64,000 nucleotides of DNA from Reticulitermes lucifugus (GCA_026260175.1 JAKCWW010000509.1:19574-83573), one strand, 5' to 3'; counted from the stretch's first letter, positions 46,631 to 59,476 are shown. The notes: a model not told the origin generated them from the sequence alone. Made by a program: numbers and translations.

Positions 46631-48705
46631 GCGTCATTAAACACCACACTTAAAAAAGTACTAGACCTGAATCTTTCAAGTAGCCCAACAATATTGTTTC
46701 GCCAAACATCAAACATCCACTTTCGGTTATGTCCGAACTTCGGAATAAACTGAAGGAGTGTTTGCCCGCTATAAGACAAGCGAAGTGTGCAGGCTGCAGA
46801 AACCTCATCTTGAGGTGTCTGATCTTGCTCGGTTCAATGAGGAAAACAGCATTACTCGAAGCATGGCACTCGACTCCATCCCCTTGTTCGTAATGTCAGA
46901 CTTTCCTCCCTGCAACACCAACCACACGACCTCTCCTCTCTACTAGTCTCGTCTGGCTAGTACAGTCTCTACCATGTGTCAAATGTCTCCTCGCTACTCC
47001 CGAGGTATTCTCTCATGTCTCTGTTTCTCGTGCTTCTTCTTCATCCTCCACCTACTCCGTCTTATCCCCAGATCTCGTACATAATATACGCATCTTCTAA
47101 ATTGCCAACCTAAACGTGTACTTCTTGATAGTGCGTGGATATTTGCCCTGTCTACCAAAATAATTTGTGGTGTAGCTAAATTCATGGAGCAGAGTCCTTT
47201 ACAAGCTCAATAGTCACTTAGCTTTTCGAGAAATAACCCGCTTTTTTGAAAACCAAATTTTGTTACTCTCTTCATAAGAACAGCCACTGGATTTTGTCCT
47301 CTTATGTGGTAAGCAGTGGCATAGTTAAGGTCCCCGCAGACCCCGCACCACGGAGAACCTCTCCCTCAGTAGCCCCCAGATGTATCAAATAGTCCTGCTA
47401 AATGTGTTGTGCATTCTTTCGGACTTGATTCCGTCCTGTGGACAGAAGTACCGGTAAGTATTCTGGATTCCTGGTATGAGATCTGAGTAATAAATATAGC
47501 GTTGTCCCGACCGGTTATCTGCGCCACTGACGGTAACTTGTTCGTTTACCTTCGATAATGGTTCTGTCCTAGAACAACATTCGTTTCCTACTCCATGATT
47601 ATCTAATATTAAATAGGATGCTGCTTGGATCATTATCGTTACCATCACCATAATCATCAATTAACTCCTCAGAATAGTAATGTTTCGTGCCTTTATGGAG
47701 CCCCAAGTTCCGTAGGTAATGAAAACAGTATGCCGTCTGTACGCAAGGTGCCTTGGCTGTATTACCACCAATACAACGCTGTATCTATGATGCAGGCTTT
47801 AATGCAGCAACACAAAGTTTTGGGATAATGATTCGGATTGTGTGGCGATGTATCGACTGTCCTAGAGTTGTAAGTTCCTTTCACTATGATAGTTTGTCCG
47901 GAATTATTTGCAACGAATCACGTAGAAGTAACACTACATGTTTTGACCCTCTTCATTGTCAATATTAAGGATGTCCAGAAGAAAATTATTGATCACAGTG
48001 TGTCACAGTACTAGCCTTGGTCATAGGATTAAGGTTTACCCTGTGTTGGGTCACGTCGGTAAGAGGCGCATGAACAGTCTAAACGCTGTACAGTTTCAGT
48101 AGGTGAGGGTCGAATGGTTATAATGTTATCTAGTGAAATGAATCCACAATTTGCCATGTCATTGAATTTCCCATTGCACTCAGTATGGCCCATCGGGTTG
48201 GATAGCCTTGTCAATACACAGTCGGAGGAACAACTGATGGGATTTGTTCCAGATGCGATGCGACAGATCGGGGGACCGATAAACACGCTATCAGATCTCT
48301 TTGTTTTGTATTCCCCATGTTGATATGTGAGCTCGGAAAATTCAATCATCTATGTATCTGACACCTGCCATCTCTTTTTAAATGCTCCGCTGTTATTTCT
48401 TCGGTCACATGTTCAAATCAGAAAACTGTTTTCCTTGTGTTATTTTCACAAACAGCACAAGTGATATCGAATGATATATACATATTCTTATGCCTGCTTT
48501 ACGTTTAAGTTGTGGCTATGTGTGTGTTACAAACAAAACGAGTGACGTAGCCTTTATGGCAGTTTGAGTTAACTTAGCGAACCCTGCGCGGATCCCGTGG
48601 TAATATTGCTGGACGAAAATTTTGTAATTATGAAATCTGGTCCATAAATTTTCAATTCTCATCTTTGTAATGGTAAAGGCAGAAAATTAGTGTTCCCTGT
48701 CCACT
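46631..48705. other. No recognised gene; LINE B scrap
   Basis: 47188-47240 (minus) carries the family B end (CATGGAGCAGAGTCCTTTAC on the plus strand). Frames of 60-106 codons overlap on opposite strands without a recognised motif. Confidence 0.45.
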
Positions 48706-48960
48706 CCACGAAGGCATATAGGGGGTGTAGAGGTACAGCTCCACTCATTTTAACGTCTGCGCTAGTTAGAGATCAGTGGTACACCTCGCGCCCCGATTGC
48801 TTAAGGCCTGACAAAGAACCCTAGTACCCATTAAACAGGAGGCTGGGTGGGCCTCGGAGCCGGTCTGGACGATTTGGAGAACAGAAAAGCCTTTGGCCAG
48901 TGCCCGGATTTGAAACACGGGACGTTCAGCCCGTAGCCTAGTCACCGTACCGACCACCCT
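48706..48960 (-). mobile_element. tRNA-derived SINE-3 copy
   Basis: On the minus strand: GGTCGGTACGGTGACTAGGC, B-box-like GTTTCAAATCC, GTCCAGACCGGCTCCGAGG, GGCCCACCCAGCCTCC, and a tail through GTACCTCTACACCCCCT to ATGCCTTCGTGG. More diverged than 42979-43232. Confidence 0.85.
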
Positions 48961-49163
48961 ACATTAAATATTCTTGTCCTGTATGCGCAACACTTTCGTC
49001 ATTACCTAAGTAAACCCAGAAAATAAACACCCGCCTTTTTTTAATACAAGCTGGTTGTCTCACTCTTCGCCTCAGCAAATTGGATATGAATTCTGTGGAC
49101 TTCTGCCTATAAAACACTCGTAGATTAGAAATCTTTCGTGACGTTTCAGCTTTCAAGACGGTC

Positions 49164-49349
49164 ACTATGAAGATAACCGTCTTCTGGAATATGATACCGT
49201 GTGTTCCAGTTATTCCTGAACACATTAATCGAGTAAAATCTTTCTTCAGGGTTAGAAATACTGTTAAAAATACAACGATTAGAAGTCGTGTAGCTTTGCA
49301 GGCAGGTGCACCGTGTCACATCCTTGAAGGCAACAGTATCCATCGTCAT
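49164..49349. repeat. Inverted-repeat miniature element, type FWxVTPC
   Basis: Both ends, read inwards, give a similar sequence: GTCTTCTGGAATATGATACC from the left and TTCAAGGATGTGACACGGTG from the right. In translation both approximate (V/T)FW(D/N)VTPC, a pattern I associate with a common insect repeat. The related pair at 54019-54192 is less diverged. Confidence 0.5.
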
Positions 49350-49797
49350 CGCTATAAGAACTTGAAATCTTGCTTGACTGAATTTGAATTTGCATAAAAT
49401 ACTCTTTTATTTCAACATAAAACCTGTTTTCAATTCTTGAGTTTGTAAATGTGTGACGTTTAACAACCAGGTCCCGAGATGTCCGCCCGTACAAATCTCG
49501 TTATCTGCATTTGCCGCTTCATTCTGCTCTTCCGCAAAGAGGGGACGAAGAGGACGAGAATTTAAGCCAGAATTAAAAGTGTCATAATTAACCGCGTGCT
49601 GCATAATGATGCCGTGCTTGCTGAAATACCAGGGCTACTCAACTGGCACGTGGCACAGTGTGATTTTAGACGCGCACACTTCAGCTTACATAATGCTTAA
49701 ATTAACTCCGTAGAGAAGAGCTCTTTTTGTGAAAATAACAGTCATTCAGCTAGTCCAGAATCGCACTTCGGTTACGGACCCGGAAGGTTCATTACCA

Positions 49798-49817
49798 CAC
49801 ACACACACACACACACA
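49798..49817. repeat. (AC)n microsatellite
   Basis: About ten AC units. Confidence 0.9.
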
Positions 49818-49914
49818 AAACTTCGCAAATTTCGCGAGCCAGAAAAATCCAGCCGTCCTTGACACTCTGTCGTTTAACATCCATTTAATCATGTAATTCT
49901 CCGCGCCGTACTTC

Positions 49915-50040
49915 AGACAGCTTGCCATCGGCTTATGATTGCAGAGGCCCTGGTTCGATTCCAGTGCAGTCAATGTGCGTTTTGTCACGGGTAAAGTGAG
50001 TCAGTTTTTTTCTGTGGGTAGTTCGGTTGTTCATGTCACT
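49915..50040 (+). mobile_element. Possible tRNA-derived SINE fragment
   Basis: B-box-like CTGGTTCGATTCCAGTGC at about 49950 follows a tRNA-like stretch with GCTTGCCATCGGCTTATGAT. A-box and target duplication are not clear. Confidence 0.4.
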
Positions 50041-50119
50041 TCTTATTCCACTAATTCTGTGATCATTCTTTACAATCCCGGTCTGTGTGTACAATAGGCC
50101 CATCAACCGCTTCAGTGTA

Positions 50120-50290
50120 TGGGATTCAGCCCAACCCAGCCCTAATATGTTAATAATAGTATCGTTCCATTTTTGCCTCCGTCTTCCAAGTGGTTTCTTT
50201 CTTTCAGGGTTTTCACTAAACTTTCCTGTGCATCTCTAGTCTTTCCCATCCGCTCCGAATTTCCATTTCGTTTTTGTCCTAGTTGATTTG
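50120..50290 (-). mobile_element. LINE family B, internal scrap
   Basis: TTGCCTCCGTCTTCCAAGTG and TTTCTTTCTTTCAGGGTTTT on the plus strand parallel TACGCCTGGGTCTTCCAGGT and CTTCTTTCAAGTTTTCCC at 9164-9210, the basic region before the family B C-terminus. Confidence 0.5.
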
Positions 50291-53200
50291 ATCACCGTAG
50301 TCGCGTTTGGTGAAGAGTGCAAGTAATGAATCTCCTCAGTGTTCAGTTTTCTGTATCTCCTTCTTTCTCCCTCATACGTACAAATATTCTCCTCCTACCT
50401 TTACCGAATTCGCCTTTCTTATTCGTCCAACTCTGTAAAGCTTATTTAAGGCGTTAAAATCGTTAAATATTAGAAAAAGTAACCTTAAATTTGAGTCAGT
50501 TATAATCTTATAGCATACCCCACCAATTGAGTAACCCTGTAGTGGGCAGAGGTAAATTCGGGAAGGTGACAAAGCAAGGCTTTGCACATAACGATAAAGG
50601 CGCCCTGCCTTACTCCTGCCTGTGGTTTGCATCATTTACTTGAGCACAGACGCCATTTTCTTGCTTGTTATCTCTGCTTCAATTAGGCCTGTATCGCGCA
50701 CACAAACAAAATAAATTAAACCTTATTCTACTATTTTAAATTATAGTTTAAGAAGTAAGGTCTGGTAGATAATGGTATCAGCTTTCATCCAACATATTCA
50801 TGCAACTGTGCATTTTATACATGTTGGCGGTATAATCGACTTCCAACGATCTATACGCTAATTAAATATGTATAACACAATGGGCAATTAGATATTGAAT
50901 CCACTGAATCTCATTTTGATGCTCAAATGGCCGATAATTAACGCTCTATACTGGCGCATGAATTGATCCCCAGAGCACCGACATGGCTTAATATCTCAGC
51001 TCACTTGCACGAGCTAAGCTGACTGACCAAGAACAAACAGTTACACACGCATAACAATACACGGAAGACGCCATACACACCGTCCGTTTTGTTATAATAT
51101 TACCTAAGTAACAAATTATTAATAAAAGAATGTGAAAGGAAATGTAAGTCTTCAAGGCTTGGGGGTTAGACGCGCGAACGTTCTCACAGCCTTATGAGTT
51201 CAGACAAGGTTAGTATAGGCTACGTAAATAGGGGTGCACAAATTCCGGGCGCCAGGTCGTCCAGGCGACCAAATGATGCGCTGTGGCGCCTTACATTTGT
51301 GGGTCTTTGTTTGAAACTTCTGGCGCCTCAAATTTTGAGGTGGCATGTAGAATTTTGTAACACTTTCACACGCCTGTACGTATATTATACTGGTACACAC
51401 TGAGCCCTGTACATTCTTCGTAGCATTTCTTGTGCTTCACTACGAGGGTCTGGACCCAGCTTTCTTTTCTTGACATAGAATATTTCTGGCATGACATTTG
51501 ATTTTACAGAGTTTCACGTTGTATTACTTCAGTGCATTTCATATACTTCTTGTGTTCAAAATTTCATTACCGTAAAATTGTAGCTATAACTAGCCGGTTG
51601 TTGTTATTGTACAATCCCTTATCACCTTCTTGGGTTAAGTAGCTGCAAAATAAATTATTATGAGATTATTATGAATAGTTAATTTAGGGTTTGCTGGAGG
51701 AAGTGTTCTTCGGCTATTGCTATATAAAACTTCTCACTTTACACTTCTAATATAACTGACACACTGTCGTGCCCAGTCTTTTGTTTGCGAAAGTTGGGTC
51801 TGTTTGAAATTAATTTAAACATAACTACCTTCCATTACATAGAATTAATTCATAATTCGCAAGTGAAGGTCTTCCTTTGGTTATCCAATTATGTACTTAG
51901 AAGTTCTCTGTTTATGTTGTTCTATATATTTCTGACGTAATTGTCTCCGTAAATCTGCCCTGTAAATCACAGAACTCATCCAAATAATTTCCTGAAAATT
52001 ATTTCAATCATTATTTTTCTCTTGTACATAAGGACAAATTCTTTAAACCTCTTGTTGTTTTACCTAAACGTTACTATATTCACTTATATCATCTCCGTTG
52101 TCGTTCATATTTTGTTGCAATAATATTGTTTATCGCCTATGTAGCAGTGACTACTAGAGTATTAACAATCAATTCAAAACTATGGAAAGATGACGATCCC
52201 CTGCAATAAGGAGTAGTAATAAAATAAAGGCAGGAACCATTACAAAACAAGCGTACGTAATGCGTAGAGATTTGGAACTAAACCTCACAAGCAAGCATGA
52301 GAATAACATGAGCGTTACTCCTAAAATCACAAAATTCTCAGAATACGCAGAAACTGGCATATTGTAAAGCCACAACTATAAACACCGCCATCCTCGATAC
52401 ACCGTAAACATCACCTTCCTGAAGTCCCAAAAATATTGGTAAGATACAAAGAAATGCAGACTGTGCTATACATAGCAAAAGACAGTTCTAAAAAATCTGA
52501 TGCAAAAATTGGGTAGGAAAATAAAATGACAAAATAATTACGTTCAAATTTTTAATTCTATTAATTAATTCAGTTATTGTATTTATTGTATTCATATTCT
52601 GCATAATGCCAAGTACAGTGTAATGATGTTTATAAAAATATAAGTTCCTCCCTTTTCGTGTTTTCTGTCTTCCCTCACACTTAAACAATTAATAATTTCA
52701 TTACAATGTAAAAAATACGTAATTAGTCCGATTTACCATGTCCATTGAGGCATAGAATGTGTTCCTTCCAGCAGAACAGATGACTCTGAATTTTTGTAAT
52801 TATTTGAAAAATATTTACAGAAGTTCAATTAAAATCTGTCTGAAGTCAGTAATCTTAAGAAGTTTTTGTTTTAGACTTTGTTAAAGGAACGGATGTGAAT
52901 GTAATGCATCAAAGAATTTTCTAATCCTTAGCATTTTTGGAACTGAGCGTAGGCATTTAGGACGAATGCCCTTAGCACTGCGAAGCTGATCACAGTGGCC
53001 GCACGGTGGAAGCTGCTAACGCTTTTCAAAGTGACATCATAATTTACAAATTGTTTAAGAACTAGTGTATGTATGGTAGTTTTACCTCACTGACATACTT
53101 AGGACACTAAAAGGTTTCTAGGTACATGTACAATTTGCAAGAAATGTTGAAAACCTCGCCCAAGGAGGATACATGAAACGCAACTCAAGAAGAGACAGCG

Positions 53201-53617
53201 TCATCACTCAAAGATAAGTTTGCAGGGAGACTATGAGGGCTGGATTTTATATAAAGCTAGGGTTGGTTTTCCGCATGTATGTAGCACGTCGTCTTAATTT
53301 TGGTTTAGGTTTTGTTACGTTATGGTACCTGGGGGCACCGTTTGGCATTGTGTTTACGAGGCTCCGTTGCATAACATTCTTCCGCCTGCAGCTCGTGTCC
53401 TTTCGCATGGCATATTCTTCTTCCTCTGTGTAATTATTGGACTTTTTGGAAACGTCATGTAATAGATTATCCTTTCATATGTGTCGTACGTATTGCGTGT
53501 AGATTTAATTACCATTTGAGGTGCAAAGATAATGCAGCGCCTGAAGAGAAATGGGGAGGGGGGCGATTATGAATACTGAATCGGTAAAAATGGGAGAACG
53601 TTCCGGAATGGATTGTA
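50291..53617. other. Long stretch without recognised gene
   Basis: AT-rich. 51225-51400 is GC-richer with matching open frames on both strands but no recognised motif. No tRNA, exon or repeat signature recognised. Confidence 0.5.
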
Positions 53618-53694
53618 CAGGATGCTCCACTTAAAACCGACCCGATTTCACGGCGAAATCAAGAAAGCGGGTCGGTTTTAAGTGGAACAATCTG
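53618..53694. mobile_element. 77-bp Tc1/mariner-type miniature element
   Basis: It begins CAGGATGCTCCACTTAAAAC and ends GTTTTAAGTGGAACAATCTG. The arms (CCACTTAAAACCGACCCG and its complement) pair over about 30 bases around a 12-base centre, and TA dinucleotides flank both ends (53616-53617 and 53695-53696). It is little more than two terminal repeats, so it is an extreme internal deletion product. Confidence 0.88.
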
Positions 53695-53696
53695 TA

Positions 53697-54018
53697 TTAA
53701 AATAATCTGCAGGAATTTGTACACAAAGACTGAAGGTGGCCTGAACCACGGAGAGTACTAAACGGCTACAGTCTGTACCCCGGCAGAGATCCGAAACGAG
53801 GGCTGCCAGAATGAGAAAGATTATATTGATCACTCACCGTAAAAATTGGTGGAGTGTTGCGCCTTTTGATTCATAAAATGTCAAAAATTTTTTGTAGTGC
53901 GGAATTAACTTGAAAACCAAACTTCAAACAGTAAAAGCGTGTTGGAAAAAATCCTTGTTCATCTCGACACCCATACGGAGGCCAGTACTTCACGTAGGTG
54001 ACTCTAAAGATTGTTGCC
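53697..54018. other. No recognised feature
   Basis: Short AT-rich stretch, nothing recognised. Confidence 0.5.
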
Positions 54019-54192
54019 TTTTGGGGTGTGACGCCGTATGATCTGGCAGAAATTTACCGACGGTTCAGAGAAACGTAATGCTTCCTGCATCAGATGAGAT
54101 GAGTGATGGATCATGTATATTGATTGATAATGGAGGCAGCAGGATTTTCTTAAACGTCGGTACACTTCGTCCAGACTACACGGCGTCACGTC
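54019..54192. repeat. Inverted-repeat miniature element, type FWxVTPC
   Basis: Left 54019-54100 and right 54125-54192 are diverged reverse complements, sharing GTGACGCCGTATGATCTGG with its partner and TACCGACG. Read inwards both code for something like VTPYDLAEIYRRFRET or VTPCSLDEVYRRLRK. The coding look on both arms is a by-product of the repeat sequence, not a gene. Confidence 0.65.
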
Positions 54193-55844
54193 CTGTCACA
54201 TCTTTATACATGTTATTGATTAAGCCCGGTTAATATAGGTCATTATCTTGGCAATTGCTACATTGTTTCTGAGTTAGCTTTATAACAGTTGTGCTACGGT
54301 AAATACTGACTTTCTGGGTGTTAAACTTGGTAACAAGGATTCATACGAAATGCATCCCATTTGTAAATAACAGAGTTTAGGGTTATAATTAATTTCCTGC
54401 TTTACGTTTTCGCATTTCTTAAAGTATTTAATTTCAGTAACACTCATTCAGTTCACACGATTATGAAATGCAAGTGAAAGTGATTCTGGCCACTTTGTTG
54501 TTGTTGTTATTATTGTTGTTGTTGTTGTTGTTAAAATAAACATTACGTTTACTAAGATTTACCAAGGTCGATCTGAAGCCCAGCCTTAGTATAATTCTCT
54601 TGTTTCGCTCTGGCAGTGCCACACACTCTGATCATTATACAGTCCCATGTAATTTGGGGAAAGGCGACATGTAACATTTGGGTTCATTTTTCGGCAGACA
54701 TCGGCCTTTCATTCAGACTATTATTCAGAAAATTATTATCAAATGTAAAGAACTCAACGTAGATTCAGTTGAGAAAACAAGATCTTTTGCGTAAATACAA
54801 CCACGGAACTGTGATACTGTTTCTTACCGTTTTTTAAGATTTGTAGATTTCATGGTAAAGTCGATTAAATGAAAGCTTACTCGGCAAAAGTGGTTACTGA
54901 ACCGTGATAGGCCTGTAACTCAAAATTAAAGCAGATTACATATAGAAAGAGCAACTTTGTTTACATGAGTATATAACGCAATAAATGTATTATTTTCCTT
55001 CTGGTTTTGTACTCTGATCCTTGATTCATGTTAAAGTAGTCTTGTAATATTAACATGATGGCAGTTATTTTGAAGTATATTATACCCAGGCAACATGTCA
55101 GGTCTGATAAGGAATATTATTCTACTCTGTAGACGAAACTGTTACGATGGAGAATCGTTAATATCCTTCTGTAATCTACAGGTTGCGGCGAGCACCTGGT
55201 TGCATGTAATAGTAATTGTGGCGCTGTATGTTCGTGTCGCTGGTAACGATTACGCAGTCCCAAAGATGTGGATATCTTAATTATGTTAGTCACATGTTTC
55301 ATTCGCCTTTTGGCAGAATAAGCATACAAACTCTCTGTAATGACAGTGTCACTTGTGGGTGCTCATCAATGTTTTGTAGGCATCATTATAAGAGCCTAAT
55401 TAGTCCTCTTTATTTTACAGCTATTGAATGTTGTGATAGACTTACAATGAAATGTGTTTGGTACATCAGGATGTCGCTGCTTTACTAATAATTATGGTTA
55501 ATATTCCGCAATGTTTAAGTTCAGTTGTTATGAATGGGTTTTGTAAGAATCTTTAATATTTTTCCGTTTTGTAATTATGTTGACGCTTCCAAATTTTCGT
55601 GTGCATTAACCCTCTATGACTTGTGTTGTGTGTCTTGTTAACGGCTGCAGTTAGCATCCCATCTATATTTCCTGCTGAATAATTAATACAACTTTTGTGC
55701 CATGCCTGCTGACCATTCTTTTATAAAAGCATTAAATCGAACAGACTCCATACTTCCATATTTCATCAACATGAGCTTTCAGGTCCATTATTTATTCAAA
55801 CGTATTTATCGATTGAATTAAAATTTAAAGAAATTTTCGAAAAA
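54193..55844. other. No recognised gene
   Basis: A TTG-rich microsatellite lies at 54497-54533. Other frames are short and overlapping. Confidence 0.5.
54497..54533. repeat. (TTG)n microsatellite
   Basis: Imperfect run of TTG with TTA variants. Confidence 0.9.
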
Positions 55845-56045
55845 GTGTACAGTCGTCTTGAACGTTACGCCGTGTCGAATGGTAAAGTTGCCGGCGTTGC
55901 AGAGGTGCTTATTACCTCCACGTTCAGTGTCAAGCAGCCCAAGCACTTTCCTTGGTATGCTTGACACTGAAGGTAGAGGCAAAACTCTTCTCCAGCACAT
56001 CGGTAACTTCGTGATTCAACACAGTCTAACACTCCAGAAGACTTT
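55845..56045. repeat. Diverged foldback repeat, about 95-bp arms
   Basis: The left arm (to about 55937, with TTCAGTGTCAAGCAGCCCAAG) and the right arm (from about 55948, with CTTGGTATGCTTGACACTGAA) are reverse complements with moderate divergence; the inner 25 bases match best. Overlapping 60-72-codon frames on both strands follow from this symmetry. Confidence 0.75.
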
Positions 56046-57829
56046 AATCCTTATCTGCACCGCTGCAATAACCTAACACCTTGCAAAAGATCGGCAAGAT
56101 GCGCATTTATGCTCTTTCATTCTTACAATAACGTCAACTCTGGAAGGCCAAATGTCACGGTTAGCTTAACACTTTAAGAGACGAAATTGATCTCACTCGT
56201 ACCTCACAGAAAACGCAGCACGTATCTCCTAATTCAGTTACGTACGTTCAGGACAAGTATTGTCGTTTATTCTGAGAGCCTATGTAATTACTCTGTGTGG
56301 GCGGAATCTGGATTTCTGAATCCTTAAAGAAGGTAGCATATATGATTACCACCGCCTATTGAAGGATTATGTAACTCTGTAAAGCCTAGTTTTTAGCAAG
56401 TTTACCATCACTCCGAATTTGCCCATAAATTTTATTTGTGCCTTTTGTAAGATTTTTACAATAAACAGCGATTATTTCCCTACAAAAAATTTACCAATTG
56501 GCGTTTCTCTTGAAGCACACTGTGTTCACCGTGAGGTACGAATACAGATTCATCATACTATATATTATCGGAACGACAAGGGATAGAAACCTGGAAACCT
56601 ACAAACAAGGCAATGCTCATTCTCATATGGAGGAGCATTGGAAGAGAAAAATACTTTAGCATTGCATTTTAGTGTTTAAAATATTCGTGAGGACAGCTGT
56701 CAAAGATAAACTGCAAAAGGTCAGAGGGAAGTGGTGATGATCTTCAGAGTATTATTTTTCTATAGGGGCGAAAATAATTGTGAGCCTGAATCAGGATAAC
56801 CAGCCTCTGGGACGAAAATTAAATACGGTACTTCCCAAACACGAGACAAGGTTTGTAAGTTTTTCGTATTATGGCCATTGGCTACAGTTTTCTTTCCTCA
56901 TTACAAATTTGTGTGGAGTATCGACTGAATTTCCAGAGGCGTGTGATAATTTTCAGTTGTGTGGTCGGCGCACGACATTGTATCATTAAGGTGTTGTTCC
57001 TAAAACACAGATCGTGCATATTCCGCATTCATCATCTCGCGTCTTGCGTATCAGGTTAAGAATATTCTGCACTCAGTTTAATTACAAGGGTACATTCGTC
57101 AACATCTCCTGTGTGCTATTGTTTATACTAGCGAAGACCTCAACATAATCTCCGGTTGTGACATGCAAGGATTGAGGGTGTCACTCCCATTGTCGCGGAC
57201 GTCTTCTGGCAGTGATGGATTGCTTTTCGCTATTTCACCTGGTCTCTCTTGTCCTGTCTCAGACACTACAACAGACAGCTAAGATTTATCTATCGGTTGC
57301 ACTCCTTTTTGTTCAGCCTCACTCACGCATTTCTTCTCTCTTATCCCCACGTGTGTTCTCATTTGATTCTCAATTGTACGTAATGGTTCTCCTGTAACCT
57401 CTTCGTGGGGAGTTTCTCGCGTGAAGTTGGTGTCAACTCCATTTTGCTTTCACTTTTTTTTGGTTCTTCATTTTACACGTGTTCGTATTGTGACCTCCCT
57501 TCACTGTCGTCGTCGTCGTAATCGTTGTCATCATCATCATCAGCATCATCATGTTCCTTCTTTTATCTGAAATTTAAATAATAAAATGTAATACAATGTA
57601 ATTGTATCTGTGTGAAACTTGGTCTGTCACACTAACAGAGGGAGACATTTTGACAATGTGGAAAAAAGGGTGTGGAGGAGAATATTTGTACCTAGCAGCT
57701 TGTTAGAAGTAACAGAACATGCAGTAAATGCAGTTTAATGCGGACTCCACAATAGCGATTAGCTTATCGGAGGCTCAAGACTCATTTCCGGGCCATTGCA
57801 ATTTTATATTGACTTACTTGTTCCCGCAG
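56046..57829. other. No recognised gene
   Basis: A short GTC/CAT microsatellite is at about 57510-57552. Nothing else recognised. Confidence 0.5.
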
Positions 57830-58010
57830 CATTATGGCCCTGGTGTCGACTCAGCCTCTAACAAAAATGAGAAACACGGGTAAAGTCGGCCGGCGCGTAG
57901 GGCTGACAACCTTGCCACCTTCGTGTGCCGATTGTCTAAAAATTCTGGGAGCCTCGACCTCCTGGAACCCCAAGAGCCTGTCCAGGCCTGTGTAGCGATT
58001 GCTATACGTT
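57830..58010 (+). mobile_element. SINE-like 3' body
   Basis: TGGTGTCGACTCAGCCTCTA, GGTAAAGTCGGCCGGCGCGT and AGGGCTGACAACCTTGCCAC are followed by CTGGAACCCCAAGAGCC and TCCAGGCCTGTGTAGCGATT. The order resembles the post-tRNA body of SINE-3-like insect repeats. No tRNA head is present. Confidence 0.5.
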
Positions 58011-59257
58011 TACGTACAGAATGTTACCAATAAATCTTGCAGTCTCGAAACAGCCGTCCACCTTACATCTGCTGTTCAGGACTGCTCCAAACACAGACGT
58101 CAGTTGCACGCACTGCTGCGGAACGTAAAATGCGAGGCAGTTCGAATACACGTCACTGGCATTCTGCACGCCGCTAATAGAAAAACTACCTGACTCTTGC
58201 AGATTTCCAACGAATCTCCGTGCTGTGAAATTTAAAGCATCGTTAATGAGAGAAGTTACGATTTTTCCGTATTTATAACTTTGTTGGATTTTAGACGAAA
58301 CACGATTGACTGGGCGATTTTTGATAACGAAGTCTGTGAGCTTGCACGTATATTGCTCATATTGAAAAAGGCTGAGATGTATTAATTCTATTTTATTATT
58401 CTCAAAATGGGTTCCAAAGCAAACTTGTGACAGAATCAATTTGAAAATGTGCAGTTATGAAGCACTTAAATGAGCGACCGGCAAAGTATTAATAAAGTGT
58501 GCTTGAAACCGTCTATATCTTCTGCATCTACGTCTTATCCTCTGAATATGGGAGCAGCAGGTGTTTGCGAAAGGCTGCTCTTTGTTTGCAGAACTCTGAG
58601 TCGCTGCGTCACACAAGACCGTATCTTCAGCCTAAATCTGACTTCTTTGTCGAGACAGGAACAAGCAGAGATGAGCAGAAGAGTCTGCTAAGATTCTAAC
58701 ACATTTTATTGCGTCAGGCACACACGCTTATATTCAAATTCCGGACTTTATTACGTATCCATATTCTTTATGTTAAAGCGTACCCTAACAACAGGAAGTA
58801 TTGAGAAGTTTATTCAGTCTTCAGTATTGAAATTCCGTTGTACTTAATATAGATGTGCCGCATAAATACAACAAACTTCTTCAGACGGTACAATTATAAA
58901 CTTTATTAAAATCTGAATAGGTTCTGCATATTTCGAGTTTCTTTGGTCATCATCGGGTAAGTTACCATCAAAAGTGAAATTATACAAATCCCGTAATGCT
59001 GACATCCTGGGGATCCCAGGTTTTTACAATGTATATTTTGAAATATTAAAACATTTTAGTCTAAAACTTAAGTATAAATCAAGTTCTTTATAAAATTGCA
59101 TAGTCGTGTATGTAATTATCTTGTGTATTAATGTAAATCTTGCAGCCTCGTGTGGATAGCGCTTATCTGTATTGAGTCTGTGTACTTTATGTACTTTGTA
59201 GTGCAGTAAAATGTCTCCCTGTAACATGCCATACAGGCACAAAGAGTGAGTAGGTCT
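58011..59257. other. No recognised gene; one hammerhead-like motif
   Basis: The longest frame of the window (minus, 58439-58002, 145 codons) has no recognised motif, no splice context and a length near what chance gives in this much sequence. A minus-strand CGATGATGA, short spacer, CGAAATATG lies at 58928-58957. Confidence 0.45.
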
Positions 59258-59476
59258 GTAGTACCACTCATTCGTAACCTCGGCGCTACATGCCACACCC
59301 CGACTGCTTTACCTCCGGAAAGGCGCTCGGGTACTTGTCGCACAAGAGGCTGGGTGGTCCCCGGGACCGGTCTAGACGGGCGTGGAGAAAATATCACTTG
59401 CTCCCACCTCCCACAGAGTTCGAACCCCGAACCGACCAGCCTGTAGCGGGTCGCTATATCGACTACGCGTTGTAAT
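59258..59476 (-). mobile_element. tRNA-derived SINE-3 copy
   Basis: Minus strand: GCGTAGTCGATATAGCGACC, B box GGGGTTCGAACTC, GTCTAGACCGGTCCCGGGG, ACCACCCAGCCTCTTGTG and AATGAGTGGTAC at the end. It matches the head of 42979-43232 closely. The 5'-most bases are missing. Confidence 0.88.

Noticed and set aside
51200-51403. GC-richer block with open frames on both strands, thought to be a hAT end (AGGGGTGCACAAATTC)
   Set aside because: No matching second terminus and no 8-bp duplication found.
58002-58439. 145-codon minus-strand open frame, one of the longest in the window
   Set aside because: No known motif, no splice context, and length about what chance gives over six frames in 64 kb.
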